Source: Procambarus clarkii (taxonomy: Eukaryota; Arthropoda; Malacostraca; Decapoda; Cambaridae). Taken from it: DNA of 64,000 nucleotides. The stretch is taken from contig NC_091193.1 of assembly GCF_040958095.1 (NCBI RefSeq), positions 32,252,346 through 32,316,345 of the forward strand, read 5' to 3'. The notes beneath the pieces are model-generated. The model was not told the DNA's origin. It made no database searches and was given only the letters and a program-made list of their open reading frames with translations. Position numbers and translations under genes: made by a program. How positions within the stretch are numbered: the stretch's first letter is position 1; every line of letters begins with the position of its first letter. Positions 1 to 13,635 of the stretch are shown one piece after another.

Positions 1-83
1 ATGTGTTTTAGCCTTCATATCTCAGATTTTTCCATAATATTGCATTTTAAGCAAGTTTTCTTGCATTTTGTTTCATACTAAAC

Positions 84-180
84 ATCATCGAATTTAGCAA
101 TATTTTGACGTTTATCATCCCCTTTTCCTTTATGTGATTTAAACAAAATATCATCGAATTAGGCAATATTTTGTGGTTTT
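84..180 (+). repeat. Internal ~66-bp subrepeat inside the satellite monomer
   Basis: ATCATCGAATTTAGCAATAT starts at 84 and a diverged copy, ATCATCGAATTAGGCAATAT, starts at 150. Each is followed by a TTTG-x-xG-TTT motif. The pair recurs in every monomer, so the 674-bp unit itself contains an old partial internal duplication. Confidence 0.75.
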
Positions 181-1868
181 TCCACGTTTTGGTGAATTTT
201 CAGTTTATTGGTATTAATTCATTAAGAATACGATAAAAATGATGCAAACACGTAATTGATTAGATAATAAACTTAAATACTTCACCTTTAATCATCTATT
301 TGTTTCTCGTTGAAATATTGAGTAGGATATTGAAAAGGGGAGAAGTTCGGTTTTTATTGCATATATCGACGTTTCAGCCGGAATAGAGCGGTTTTACGTG
401 TACTTCTTCCATCGGTAATATAAACGGAAAATCAAGAACATTTTAGTTAATTCTAATGAAAACACATTGATTTTTATCATTTGTATTGGAAACAACATTG
501 TCATATGTCTTTTCTTGGATCTAAATAATACGAAACCTCTATTTATGATTCGAAGTTAAAATCCAGACATTTGGAATAATAGTGACTCTCTTCACGTTTT
601 TCATGTAGTTTGATATGACGTAAATATTTTCATTTTTACCAATATTTCGATACTATTTCATGTAGTATCACGATATGTGATTTAGCCTTCATATCTCAGA
701 TTTTTCCATTATATTGCATTTTAAACAAGTTTTCTTGCATTTTGTTTCATACTAAACATCATCGAATTTAGCAATATTTTGACGTTTATCATCCCCTTTT
801 CCTTTATGTGATTTAAAGAAAATATCATCGAATTAGGCAATATTTTGCCGTTTTTCCACGTTTTTGTGAATTTTCAGTTTATTGGTATTAATTCATTAAG
901 TATACGATAAAAATGATGCAAACACGTAATTGATTAGATAATAAACTTAAATACTCCACCTTTAATCATAAATTTGTTTCTCGTTGAAATACTGAGTAAG
1001 ATATTGAAAAAGGGAGAAGTTTGGTTTTTATTGCATATATCGATGTTTCATCCGGATTAGAGCGGTTTTACGTGTACATCTTCCATCGGTAATATACACG
1101 GAAAATCATGAACATTTTAGTTAATTCTAATGAAAACACATTGATTTTTATCATTTGTATTGGAAACAACATTGTCATTTGTCTTTTCTTGCATCTAAAT
1201 AATACGAAACCTCGCTTTATGATTCGAAGTTAAAATCCGCAAATTTGGAATAATAGTGACTCTCTTCACATTTTTCATGTAGTTTGATATTACGTAAATA
1301 TATTCATTTTTACCAATATTTCGATACTATTTCATGTAGTATCACGATATGTGATTTGGCCTTCATATCTCAGATTTTTCCATAATATTGCATTTTAAGC
1401 AATTTTTCTTGCATTTTGTTTCATACTAAACATCATCGATTTTAGCAATATTTTGACGTTTATCATCCCCTTTTCCTTTATGTGATTTAATCAAAATATC
1501 ATCGGATTAGGCAATATTTTGCTGTTTTTCCACGTTTTTGTGAATTTTCTGTTTATTGGTATTAATTCATTATATATACGATAAAAATGATGCAAACACT
1601 TAAATGATTAGATAATAAACTTAAATACTTCACCTTTAATCATCTATTTGTTTCTCGTTGAAATACTGAGTAAGATATTGAAAAAGGGAGAAGTTTGGTT
1701 TTTATTGCATATATCGATGTTTCATCTGGATTAGAGCGGTTTTACGTGTACATCTTCCATCGGTAATATAAACGGAAAATAAGGAACATTTTAGTTAATT
1801 CTAATGAAAACACATTGATTTTTATCATTTGTATTGGAAACAACATTGTCATATGTCTTTTCTTGGAT

Positions 1869-2054
1869 GCAGGCGATGAGTCACAATAACGTGGCTGAAG
1901 TATGTTGACCAGACCACACACTAGAAATTGAAGGGACGACGACGTTTCGGTTCGTCCTGGACCATTCTCAAGTCGATTGTGATTGACTTGACTTGACTCA
2001 CAATCGACTTGGGAATGGTCCAGGACGGACCGAAACGTCGTCGTCCCTTCAATA
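1869..2054 (+). mobile_element. Hairpin element in satellite, copy L1
   Basis: This is a 186-bp insertion starting GCAGGCGATGAG. It has about 60 bp of non-palindromic lead, then a long inverted repeat (about 58-bp stems, 15-bp loop TTGACTTGACTTGAC). The left stem carries GGTTCGTCC, which mismatches the right stem. The flanking duplication is TCTTTTCTTGGAT on the left and TCTTTTCATGGAT on the right, so the right copy has mutated. It is the most diverged copy at its right end. Confidence 0.9.
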
Positions 2055-5000
2055 TCTTTTCATGGATCTAAATAATACGAAACCTCGCTTTATGATTCGA
2101 AGTTAAAATCTGCAAATTTGGAATAATAGTGACTCTCTTCACGTTTTTCATGTAGTTTGATATTACGTAAATATATTCATTTTTACCAATATTTCGATAC
2201 TATTTCATGTAGTATCACGATATGTGTTTTAGCCTTCATATCTCAGATTTTTCCATAATATTGCATTTTAAGCAAGTTTTCTTGCATTTTGTTTCATACT
2301 AAACATCATCGAATTTAGCAATATTTTGACGTTTATCATCCCCTTTTCCTTTATGTGATTTAAACAAAATATCATCGAATTAGGCAATATTTTGCGGTTT
2401 TTCCACGTTTTGGTGAATTTTCAGTTTATTGGTATTAATTCATTAAGAATACGATAAAAATGATGCAAACACGTAATTGATTAGATAATAAACTTAAATA
2501 CTTCACCTTTAATCATCTATTTGTTTCTCGTTGAAATACTGAGTAGGATATTGAAAAGGGGAGAAGTTCGGTTTTTATTGCATATATCGACGTTTCAGCC
2601 GGAATGGAGCGGTTTTACGTGTACTTCTTCCATCGGTAATATAAACGGAAAATCAAGAACATTTTAGTTGATTCTAATGAAAACACATTGATTTTTATCA
2701 TTTGTATTTGAAACAACATTGTCATATGTCTTTTCTTGGATCTAAATAATACGAAACCTCGCTTTATGATTCGAAGTTAAAATCCACACATTTGGAATAA
2801 TAGTGACTCTCTTCACGTTTTTCATGTAGTTTGATATGACGTAAATATTTTCATTTTTACCAATATTTCGATACTATTTCATGTAGTATCACGATATGTG
2901 ATTTAGCCTTCATATCTCAGATTTTTCCATAACATTGCATTTTAAGAAAGTTTTCTTGCATTTTGTTTCATACTAAACATCATCGAATTTAGCAATATTT
3001 TGACGTTTATCATCCCCCTTTTCCTTTATGTGATTTAAACAAAATATCATCGAATTAGGCAATATTTTGCCGTTTTTGTACGTTTTTGTGAATTTTCAGT
3101 TTATTGGTATTAATTCATTAAGTATACGATAAAAATGATGCAAACACGTAATTGATTACATAATAAACCTAAATTCTTCACCTTTAATCATAAATTTGTT
3201 TCTCGTTGAAATACTGAGTAAGATATTGAAAAAGGGAGAAGTTTGGTTTTTATTGCATATATCGATGTTTCATCCGGATTAGAGCGGTTTTACGTGTACA
3301 TCTTCCATCGGTAATATAAACGGAAAATCAGGAACATTTTAGTTATTTCTAATGAAAACACATTGATTTTTATCATTTGTATTGCAAACAACATTGTCAT
3401 ATGTCTTTTCTTGGATCTAAATAATACGAAACCTCGCTTTATGATTCGAAGATAAAATCTGCAAATTTGGAATAATAGTGACTCTCTTCACGTTTTTCAT
3501 GTAGTTTGATATTACGTAAATATATTCATTTTTACTAATATTTCGATATTATTTCATGTAGTATCACGATATGTGATTTAGCCTTCATATCTCAGATTTT
3601 TCCATAATATTGCATTTTAAGCAAGTTTTCTTGCATTTTGTTTCATACTAAACATCATCGAATTTAGCAATATTTTGACGTTTATCATCCCATTTTCATT
3701 TATGTGATTAAAACAAAATATCATCGAATTAGGCAATATTTTGCCGTTTTTTTACGTTTTTGTGAATTTTCAGTTTATTGGTATTAATTCATTAAGTATA
3801 CGATAAAAATGATGCAAACACGTAATTGATTACATAATAAACTTAAATTCTTCACCTTTAATCATAAATTTGTTTCTCGTTGAAATACTGAGTAAGATAT
3901 TGAAAAAGGGAGAAGTTTGGTTTTTATCGCATATATCGATGTTTCATCCGGATTAGAGCGGTTTTAGGTGTACATCTTCCATCGGTAATATACACGGAAA
4001 ATCATGAACATTTTAGTTAATTCTAATGAAAACACATTGATTTTTATCATTTGTATTGGAAACAACATTGTCATTTGTCTTTTCTTGGATCTAAATAATA
4101 CGAAACCTCGCTTTATGATTCGAAGTTAAAATCCGCAAATTTGGAATAATAGTGACTCTCTTCACGTTTTTCATGTAGTTTGATATTACGTAAATATATT
4201 CGTTTTTACTAATATTTCGATACTATTTCATGTAGTATCACGATATGTGATTTAGCCTTCATATCTCAGATTTTTCCATAATATTGCATTTTAAGCAAGT
4301 TTTCTTGCATTTTGTTTCATACTAAACATCATCGAATTTAGCAATATTTTGACGTTTATCATGCCCTTTTCCTTTATGTGATTTAAACAAAATATCATCG
4401 AATTAGGCAATATTTTGCCGTTTTTCCACGTTTTTGTGAATTTTAAGTTAATTGGTATTAATTCATTAAGAATACGATAAAAATGATGCAAACACGTAAT
4501 TGATTAGATAATAAACTTAAATACTTCACCTTTAATCATCTATTTGTTTCTCGTTGAAATACTGAGTAGGATATTGAAAAGGGGAGAAGTTCGGTTTTTA
4601 TTGCATATATCGACGTTTCAGCCGGAATAGAGCGGTTTTACGTGTACTTCTTCCATCGGTAATATAAACGGAAAATCAGGAACATTTTAGTTAATTCTAA
4701 TGAAAACACATTGATTTTTATCATTTGTATTGGAAACAACATTGTCATATGTCTTTTCTTGGATCTAAATAATACGAAACCTCGCTTTATGATTCGAAGT
4801 TAAAATCCACACATTTGGAATAATAGTGACTCTCTTCACGTTTTTCATGTATTTTGATATGACGTAAATATTTTCATTTTTACCAATATTTCGATACTCT
4901 TTCATGTAGTATCACGATATGTGATTTAGCCTTCATCTCTCAGATTTCTCCATAATATTGCATTTTAAGCAAGTTTTCTTGCATTTTGTTTCCTACTAAA

Positions 5001-6112
5001 CATCATCGAATTTAGCAATATTTTGACGTTTATCATCCCCTTTTCCTTTATGTGATTTAAACAAAATATCATCGAATTAGGCAATATTTTGCCGTTTTTT
5101 GACGTTTTTGTGAATTTTCAGTTTATTGGTATTAATTCATTAAGTATACGATCAAAATGATGGAAACACGTAATTGATTAGATAATAAACTTAAATACTT
5201 CACCTTTAATCATAAATTTGTTTCTCGTTGAAATACTGAGTAAGATATTGAAAAAGGGAGAAGTTTGGTTTCTATCGCATATATCGATGTTTCATCCGGA
5301 TTAGAGCGGTTTTAGGTTTACATCTTCCATCGGTAATATACACGGAAAATCATGAACATTTTAGTTAATTCTAATGAAAACACATTGATTTTAATCATTT
5401 GTATTGGAAACAACATTGTCATTTGTCTTTTCTTGGATCTAAATAATACGAAACCTCGCTTTATGATTCGAAGTTAAAATCCGCAAATTTGGAATAATAG
5501 TGACTCTCTTCACGTTTTTCATGTAGTTTGATATTACGTAAATATATTCATTTTTACCAATATTTCGATACTATTTCATGTAGTATCACGATATGTGATT
5601 TGGCCTTCATATCTCAGATTTTTCCATAATATTGCATTTTAAGCAATTTTTCTTGCATTATGTTTCATACTAAACATCATCGATTTTAGCAATATTTTGA
5701 CGTTTATCATCCCCTTTTCCTTTATGTGATTTAAACAAAATATCATCGAATTAGGCAATATTTTGCTGTTTTTCCACGTTTTTGTGAATTTTCAGTTTAT
5801 TGGTATTAATTCATTATATATACGATAAAAATGATGCAAACACGTAAATGATTAGATAATAAACTTAAATACTTCACCTTTAATCATCTATTTGTTTCTC
5901 GTTGAAATACTGAGTAGGATATTGAAAAAGGGAGAAGTTTGGTTTTTATTGCATATATCGATGTTTCATCCGGATTAGAGCGGTTTTACGTGTACATCTT
6001 CCATCGGTAATATAAACGGAAAATAAGGAACATTTTAGTTAATTCTAATGAAAACACTTTGATTTTTATCATTTGTATTGGAAACAACATTGTCATATGT
6101 CTTTTCTTGGAT

Positions 6113-6298
6113 GCAGGCGATGAGTCACAATAACGTGGCTGAAGTATGTTGACCAGACCACACACTAGAAATTGAAGGGACGACGACGTTTCGGTTCGTC
6201 CTGGACCATTCTCAAGTCGATTGTGATTGACTTGATTTGACTCACAATCGACTTGAGAATGGTCCAGGACGGACCGAAACGTCGTCGTCCCTTCAATT
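6113..6298 (+). mobile_element. Hairpin element in satellite, copy L2
   Basis: This copy is also 186 bp, with the 13-bp direct repeat TCTTTTCTTGGAT on both sides. It shares the GGTTCGTCC left-stem variant with copy L1 and has the loop variant TTGACTTGATTTGAC. Confidence 0.92.
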
Positions 6299-8333
6299 TC
6301 TTTTCTTGGATCTAAATAATACGAAACCTCACTTTATGATTCGAAGTTAAAATCTGCAAATTTGGAATAATAGTGACTCTCTTCACGTTTTTCATGTAGT
6401 TTGATATTACGTAAATATATTCGTTTTTACTAATATTTTGATACTATTTCATGTAGTATCACGATATGTGATTTAGCCTTCATATCTCAGATTTTTCCAT
6501 AATATTGCATTTTAAGCAAGTTTTCTTGCATTTTGTTTCATACTAAACATCATCGAATTTAGCAATATTTTGACGTTTATCATCCCCTTTTCCTTTATGT
6601 GATTTAAACAAAATATCATCGAATTAGGCAATATTTTGCCGTTTTTCCACGTTTTTGTGATTTTTAAGTTAATTGGTATTAATTCATTAAGAATACGATA
6701 AAAATGATGCAAACACGTAATTGATTAGATAATAAACTTAAATACTTCACCTTTAATCATCTATTTGTTTCTCGTTGAAATACTGAGTAGGATATTGAAA
6801 AGGGGAGAAGTTCGGTTTTTATTGCATATATCGACGTTTCAGCCGGAATAGAGCGGTTTTACGTGTACTTCTTCCATCGGTAATATAAACGGAAAATCAG
6901 GAACATTTTAGTTAATTCTAATGAAAACACATTGATTTTTATCATTTGTATTGGAAACAACATTGTCATATGTCTTTTCTTGGATCTAAATAATACGAAA
7001 CCTCGCTTTATGATTCGAAGTTAAAATCCACACATTTGGAATAATAGTGACTCTTTTCACGTTTTTCATGTAGTTTGATATGACGTAAATATTTTCATTT
7101 TTACCAATATTTCGATACTATTTCATGTAGTATCACGATATGTGATTTTGCCTTCATATCTCAGATTTTTCCATAATATTGCATTTTAAGCAAGTTTTCT
7201 TGCATTTTGTTTCCTACTAAACATCATCGAATTTAGCAATATTTTGACGTTTATCATCCCCTTTTCCTTTATGTGATTTAAACAAAATATCATCGAATTA
7301 GGCAATATTTTGCCGTTTTTTGACGTTTTTGTGAATTTTCAGTTTATTGGTATTAATTCATTAAGTATACGATAAAAATGATGCAAACACGTAATTGATT
7401 AGATAATAAACTTAAATACTTCACCTTTAATCATAAATTTGTTTCTCGTTGAAATACTGAGTAAGATATTGAAAAAGGGAGAAGTTTGGTTTTTATCGCA
7501 TATATCGATGTTTCATCCGGATTAGAGCGGTTTTAGGTGTACATCTTCCATCGGTAATATACACGGAAAATCATGAACATTTTAGTTAATTCTAATGAAA
7601 ACACATTGATTTTTATCATTTGTATTGGAAACAACATTGTCATTTGTCTTTTCTTGGATCTAAATAATACGAAACCTCGCTTTATGATTCGAAGTTAAAA
7701 TTCGCAAATTTGGAATAATAGTGACTCTCTTCACGTTTTTCATGTAGTTTGATATTACGTAAATATATTCATTTTTACCAATATTTCGATACTATTTCAT
7801 GTAGTATCACGATATGTGATTTGGCCTTCATATCTCAGATTTTTCCATAATATTGCATATTAAGCAATTTTTCTTGCATTTTGTTTCATACTAAACATCA
7901 TCGATTTTAGCAATATTTTGACGTTTATCATCCCCTTTTCCTTTATGTGATTTAAACAAAATATCATCGAATTAGGCAATATTTTGCTGTTTTTCCACGT
8001 TTTTGTGATTTTTCAGTTTATTGGTATTAATTCATTATATATACGATAAAAATGATGCAAACACGTAAATGATTAGAAAATAAACTTAAATACTTCACCT
8101 TTAATCATCTATTTGTTTCTCGTTGAAATACTGAGTAAGATATTGAAAAAGGGAGAAGTTTGGTTTTTATTGCATATATCGATGTTTCATCCGGATTAGA
8201 GCGGTTTTACGTGTACATCTTCCATCGGTAATATAAACGGAAAATAAGGAACTTTTTAGTTAATTCTAATGAAAACACATTGATTTTTATCATTTGTATT
8301 GGAAACAACATTGTCATATGTCTTTTCTTGGAT

Positions 8334-8519
8334 GCAGGCGATGAGTCACAATAACGTGGCTGAAGTATGTTGACCAGACCACACACTAGAAATTGAAGGG
8401 ACGACGACGTTTCGGTCCGTCCTGGACCATTCTCAAGTCGATTGTGATTGACTTGACTTGACTCACAATCGACTTGAGAATGGTCCAGGACGGACCGAAA
8501 CGTCGTCGTCCCTTCAATT
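8334..8519 (+). mobile_element. Hairpin element in satellite, copy L3 (best reference)
   Basis: The stems are fully complementary: 8390-8447 pairs with 8463-8520 around loop 8448-8462, giving a 131-bp hairpin. The 13-bp duplication TCTTTTCTTGGAT is intact at 8321-8333 and 8520-8532. An uninterrupted monomer has this 13-mer only once, which dates the insertion to an ancestral monomer. The length and single-ended truncation suggest a retroposition-like event rather than a cut-and-paste DNA transposon. No coding capacity or poly(A) tail is present. Confidence 0.93.
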
Positions 8520-10554
8520 TCTTTTCTTGGATCTAAATAATACGAAACCTCGCTTTATGATTCGAAGTTAAAATCTGCAAATTTGGAATAATAGTGACTC
8601 TCTTCACGTTTTTCATGTAGTTTGATATGACGTAAATATTTTCATTTTTACCAATATTTCGATACTATTTCATGTAGTATCACGATATGTGATTTAGCCT
8701 TCATATCTCAGATTTTTCCATAATATTGCATTTTAAGCAAGTTTTCTTGCATTTTGTTTCATACTAAACATCATCGAATTAAGCAATATTTTGACGTTTA
8801 TCATCCCCTTTTCATTTATGTGATTTAAACAAAATATCATCGAATTAGGCAATATTTTGCCGTTTTTTTACGTTTTTGTGAATTTTCAATTTATTGGTAT
8901 TAATTCATTAAGTATACGATAAAAATGATGCAAACACGTAATTGATTAGATAATAAACTTAAATACTTCACCTTTAATCATAAATTTGTTTCTCGTTGAA
9001 ATACTGAGTAAGATATTGAAAAAGGGAGAAGTTTGGTTTTTATTGCATATATCGATGTTTCATCCGGATTAGAGTGGTTTTACGTGTACATCTTCCATCG
9101 GTAATATAAACGGAAAATCATGAACATTTTAGTTAATTCTAATGAAAACACATTGATTTTTATCATTTGTATTGGAAACAACATTTTCATATGTCTTTTC
9201 TTGGATCTAAATAATACGAAACCTCGCTTTATGATTCGAAGTTAAAATCTGCAAATTTGGAATAATAGTGACTCTCTTCACGTTTTTCATGTAGTTTGAT
9301 ATTACGTAAATATATTCATTTTTACTAATATTTCGATACTATTTTATGTAGTATCACGATATGTGATTTACCCTTCATATCTCAGATTTTTCCATAATAT
9401 TGCATTTTAAGCAAGTTTTCTTGCATTTTGTTTCATACTAAACATCATCGAATTTAGCAATATTTTGACGTTTATCATACCCTTTTCCTTTATGTGATTT
9501 AAACAAAATATCATCAAATTAGGCAATATTTTGCCGTTTTTCCACGTTTTTGTGAATTTTAAGTTAATTGGTATTAATTCATTAAGTATACGATAAAAAT
9601 GATGCAAACACGTAATTGATTAGATAATAAACTTAAATACTTCACCTTTAATCATCTATTTGTTTCTCGTTGAAATACTGAGTAGGATATTGAAAAGGGG
9701 AGAAGTTTGGTTTTTATTGCATATATCGATGTTTCATCCGGATTAGAGCGGTTTTACGTGTACATCTTCCATCGGTAATATAAACGGAAAATCATGAACA
9801 TTTTAGTTAATTCTAATGAAAACACATTGATTTTTATCATTTATATTGGAAACAACATTGTCATATGTCTTTTCTTGGATCTAAATAATACGAAACCTCG
9901 CTTTATGATTCGAAGTTAAAATCTGCAAATTTGGAATAATAGTGACTCTCTTCACGTTTTTCATGTAGTTTGATATTACGTAAATATATTCATTTTTACC
10001 AATATTTCGATACTATTTCATGTAGTATCACGATATGTGATTTGGCCTTCATATCTCAGATTTTTCCATAATATTGCATTTTAAGCAAGTTTTCTTGCAT
10101 TTTGTTTCATACTAAACATCATCGAATTTAGCAATATTTTGACGTTTATCATCCCCTTTTCCTTTATGTGATTTAAACAAAATATCATCGAATTAGGCAA
10201 TATTTTGCTGTTTTTCCACGTTTTTGTGAATTTTCAGTTTATTGGTATTAATTCATTATATATACGATAAAAATGATGCAAACACGTAAATGATTAGATA
10301 ATAAACTTAAATACTTCACCTTTAATCATCTATTTGTTTCTCGTTGAAATACTGAGTAAGATATTGAAAAAGGGAGAAGTTTGGGTTTTATTGCATATAT
10401 CGATGTTTCATCCGGATTAGAGCGGTTTTACGTGTACATCTTCCATCGGTAATATAAACGGAAAATAAGGAACATTTTAGTTAATTCTAATGAAAACACA
10501 TTGATTTTTATCATTTGTATTGGAAACAACATTGTCATATGTCTTTTCTTGGAT

Positions 10555-10740
10555 GCAGGCGATGAGTCACAATAACGTGGCTGAAGTATGTTGACCAGAC
10601 CACACACTAGAAATTGAAGGGACGACGACGTTTCGGTCCGTCCTGGACCATTCTCAAGTCGATTGTGATTGACTTGAGTTGACTCACAATCGACTTGAGA
10701 ATGGTCCAGGACGGACCGAATCGTCGTCGTCCATTCAATT
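10555..10740 (+). mobile_element. Hairpin element in satellite, copy L4
   Basis: The private changes are CCGAATCG in the right stem, CCATTC near the right end, and loop TTGACTTGAGTTGAC. The first and last are shared with copy L5, which is its partner in the 2895-bp tandem duplication. Confidence 0.92.
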
Positions 10741-13449
10741 TCTTTTCTTGGATCTAAATAATACGAAACCTCACTTTATGATTCGAAGTTAAAATCTGCA
10801 AATTTGGAATAATAGTGACTCTCTTCACGTTTTTCATGTAGTTTGATATTACGTAAATATATTCGTTTTTACTAATATTTCGATACTATTTCATGTAGTA
10901 TCACGATATGTGATTTAGCCCTCATATCTCAGATTTTTCCATAATATTGCATTTTAAGCAAGTTTTCTTGCATTTTGTTTCATACTAAACATCATCGAAT
11001 TTAGCAATATTTTGACGTTTATCATCCCCTTTTCCTTTATGTGATTTAAAGAAAATATCATCGAATTAGGCAATATTTGGCCGTTTTTCCACGTTTTTGT
11101 GAATTTTAAGTTAATTGGTATTAATTCATTAAGAATACGATAAAAATGATGCAAACACGTAATTGATTAGATAATAAACTTAAATACTTCACCTTTAATC
11201 ATCTATTTGTTTCTCGTTGAAATACTGAGTAGGATATTGAAAAGGGGAGAAGTTCGGTTTTTATTGCATATATCGACGTTTCAGCCGGAATTGAGCGGTT
11301 TTACGTGTACTTCTTCCATCGGTAATATAAACGGAAAATCAGGAACATTTTAGTTAATTCTAATGAAAACACATTGATTTTTATCATTTGTATTGGAAAC
11401 AACATTGTCATATGTCTTTTCTTGGATCTAAATAATACGAAACCTCGCTTTATGATTCGAAGTTAAAATCCACACATTTGGAATAATAGTGACTCTCTTC
11501 ACGTTTTTCATGTAGTTTGATATGACGTAAATATTTTCATTTTTACCAATATTTCGATACTATTTCATGTAGTATCACGATATGTGATTTAGCCTTCATA
11601 TCTCAGATTTTTCCATAATATTGCATTTTAAGCAAGTTTTCTTGCATTTTGTTTCATACTAAACATCATCGAATTAAGCAATATTTTGACGTTTATCATC
11701 CCCTTTTCATTTATGTGATTTAAACAAAATATCATCGAATTAGGCAATATTTTGCCGTTTTTTTACGTTTTTGTGAATTTTCAATTTATTGGTATTAATT
11801 CATTAAGTATACGATAAAAATGATGCAAACACGTAATTGATTAGATAATAAACTTAAATACTTCACCTTTAATCATAAATTTGTTTCTCGTTGAAATACT
11901 GAGTAAGATATTGAAAAAGGGAGAAGTTTGGTTTTTATTGCATATATCGATGTTTCATCCGGATTAGAGTGGTTTTACGTGTACATCTTCCATCGGTAAT
12001 ATAAACGGAAAATCATGAACATTTTAGTTAATTCTAATGAAAACACATTGATTTTTATCATTTGTATTGCAAACAACATTTTCATATGTCTTTTCTTGGA
12101 TCTAAATAATACGAAACCTCGCTTTATGATTCGAAGTTAAAATCTGCAAATTTGGAATAATAGTGACTCTCTTCACGTTTTTCATGTAGTTTGATATTAC
12201 GTAAATATATTCATTTTTACTAATATTTCGATACTATTTTATGTAGTATCACGATATGTGATTTACCCTTCATATCTCAGATTTTTCCATAATATTGCAT
12301 TTTAAGCAAGTTTTCTTGCATTTTGTTTCATACTAAACATCATCGAATTTAGCAATATTTTGACGTTTATCATACCCTTTTCCTTTATGTGATTTAAACA
12401 AAATATCATCAAATTAGGCAATATTTTGCCGTTTTTCCACGTTTTTGTGAATTTTAAGTTAATTGGTATTAATTCATTAAGTATACGATAAAAATGATGC
12501 AAACACGTAATTGATTAGATAATAAACTTAAATACTTCACCTTTAATCATCTATTTGTTTCTCGTTGAAATACTGAGTAGGATATTGAAAAGGGGAGAAG
12601 TTTGGTTTTTATTGCATATATCGATGTTTCATCCGGATTAGAGCGGTTTTACGTGTACATCTTCCATCGGTAATATAAACGGAAAATCATGAACATTTTA
12701 GTTAATTCTAATGAAAACACATTGATTTTTATCATTTATATTGGAAACAACATTGTCATATGTCTTTTCTTGGATCTAAATAATACGAAACCTCGCTTTA
12801 TGATTCGAAGTTAAAATCTGCAAATTTGGAATAATAGTGACTCTCTTCACGTTTTTCATGTAGTTTGATATTACGTAAATATATTCATTTTTACCAATAT
12901 TTCGATACTATTTCATGTAGTATCACGATATGTGATTTGGCCTTCATATCTCAGATTTTTCCATAATATTGCATTTTAAGCAAGTTTTCTTGCATTTTGT
13001 TTCATACTAAACATCATCGAATTTAGCAATATTTTGACGTTTATCATCCCCTTTTCCTTTATGTGATTTAAACAAAATATCATCGAATTAGGCAATATTT
13101 TGCTGTTTTTCCACGTTTTTGTGAATTTTCAGTTTATTGGTATTAATTCATTATATATACGATAAAAATGATGCAAACACGTAAATGATTAGATAATAAA
13201 CTTAAATACTTCACCTTTAATCATCTATTTGTTTCTCGTTGAAATACTGAGTAAGATATTGAAAAAGGGAGAAGTTTGGGTTTTATTGCATATATCGATG
13301 TTTCATCCGGATTAGAGCGGTTTTACGTGTACATCTTCCATCGGTAATATAAACGGAAAATAAGGAACATTTTAGTTAATTCTAATGAAAACACATTGAT
13401 TTTTATCATTTGTATTGGAAACAACATTGTCATATGTCTTTTCTTGGAT

Positions 13450-13635
13450 GCAGGCGATGAGTCACAATAACGTGGCTGAAGTATGTTGACCAGACCACAC
13501 ACTAGAAATTGAAGGGACGACGACGTTTCGGTCCGTCCTGGACCATTCTCAAGTCGATTGTGATTGACTTGAGTTGACTCACAATCGACTTGAGAATGGT
13601 CCAGGACGGACCGAATCGTCGTCGTCCCTTCAATT
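13450..13635 (+). mobile_element. Hairpin element in satellite, copy L5
   Basis: It carries CCGAATCG in the right stem and loop TTGACTTGAGTTGAC, as in L4. It is mirrored by the reverse-strand copy at 48153-48337, which shows the same stem mismatch and loop change. Confidence 0.92.

Larger units (their letters stand above)
1..2221 (+). repeat. 2221-bp higher-order unit, A-B-C reference copy
   Basis: The monomers are A at 1-674, B at 675-1348 and C at 1349-2221. The C monomer contains the hairpin insert. The same A-B-C succession with the same spacing recurs: hairpin starts at 6113, 8334 and 10555 are each 2221 bp apart, and 19914 to 22134 is 2220 bp. Not every third monomer carries the insert. 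The stretch after 2222 runs A, B, B-like without it, so the order has been shuffled by unequal exchange. Confidence 0.88.

Noticed and set aside
4291-4491. A 66-codon minus-strand reading frame (MHHFYRILNELIPINLK...) recurring along the array, for example at 6512, 9407, 13849 and 27447, and on the plus strand at 37758 and 41318
   Set aside because: It is present only in monomers that happen to lack a stop, is carried along by the satellite repeat, has no domain or signal, and appears on the other strand only because the array is inverted. It is a by-product of repetition, not a gene family.
8390-8520. The 131-bp hairpins as transcription terminators or microRNA precursors
   Set aside because: There is no T-tract termination context. 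The perfect stems are too long for a canonical microRNA hairpin, and the element has insertion hallmarks instead. Small-RNA production is possible but not shown by sequence.
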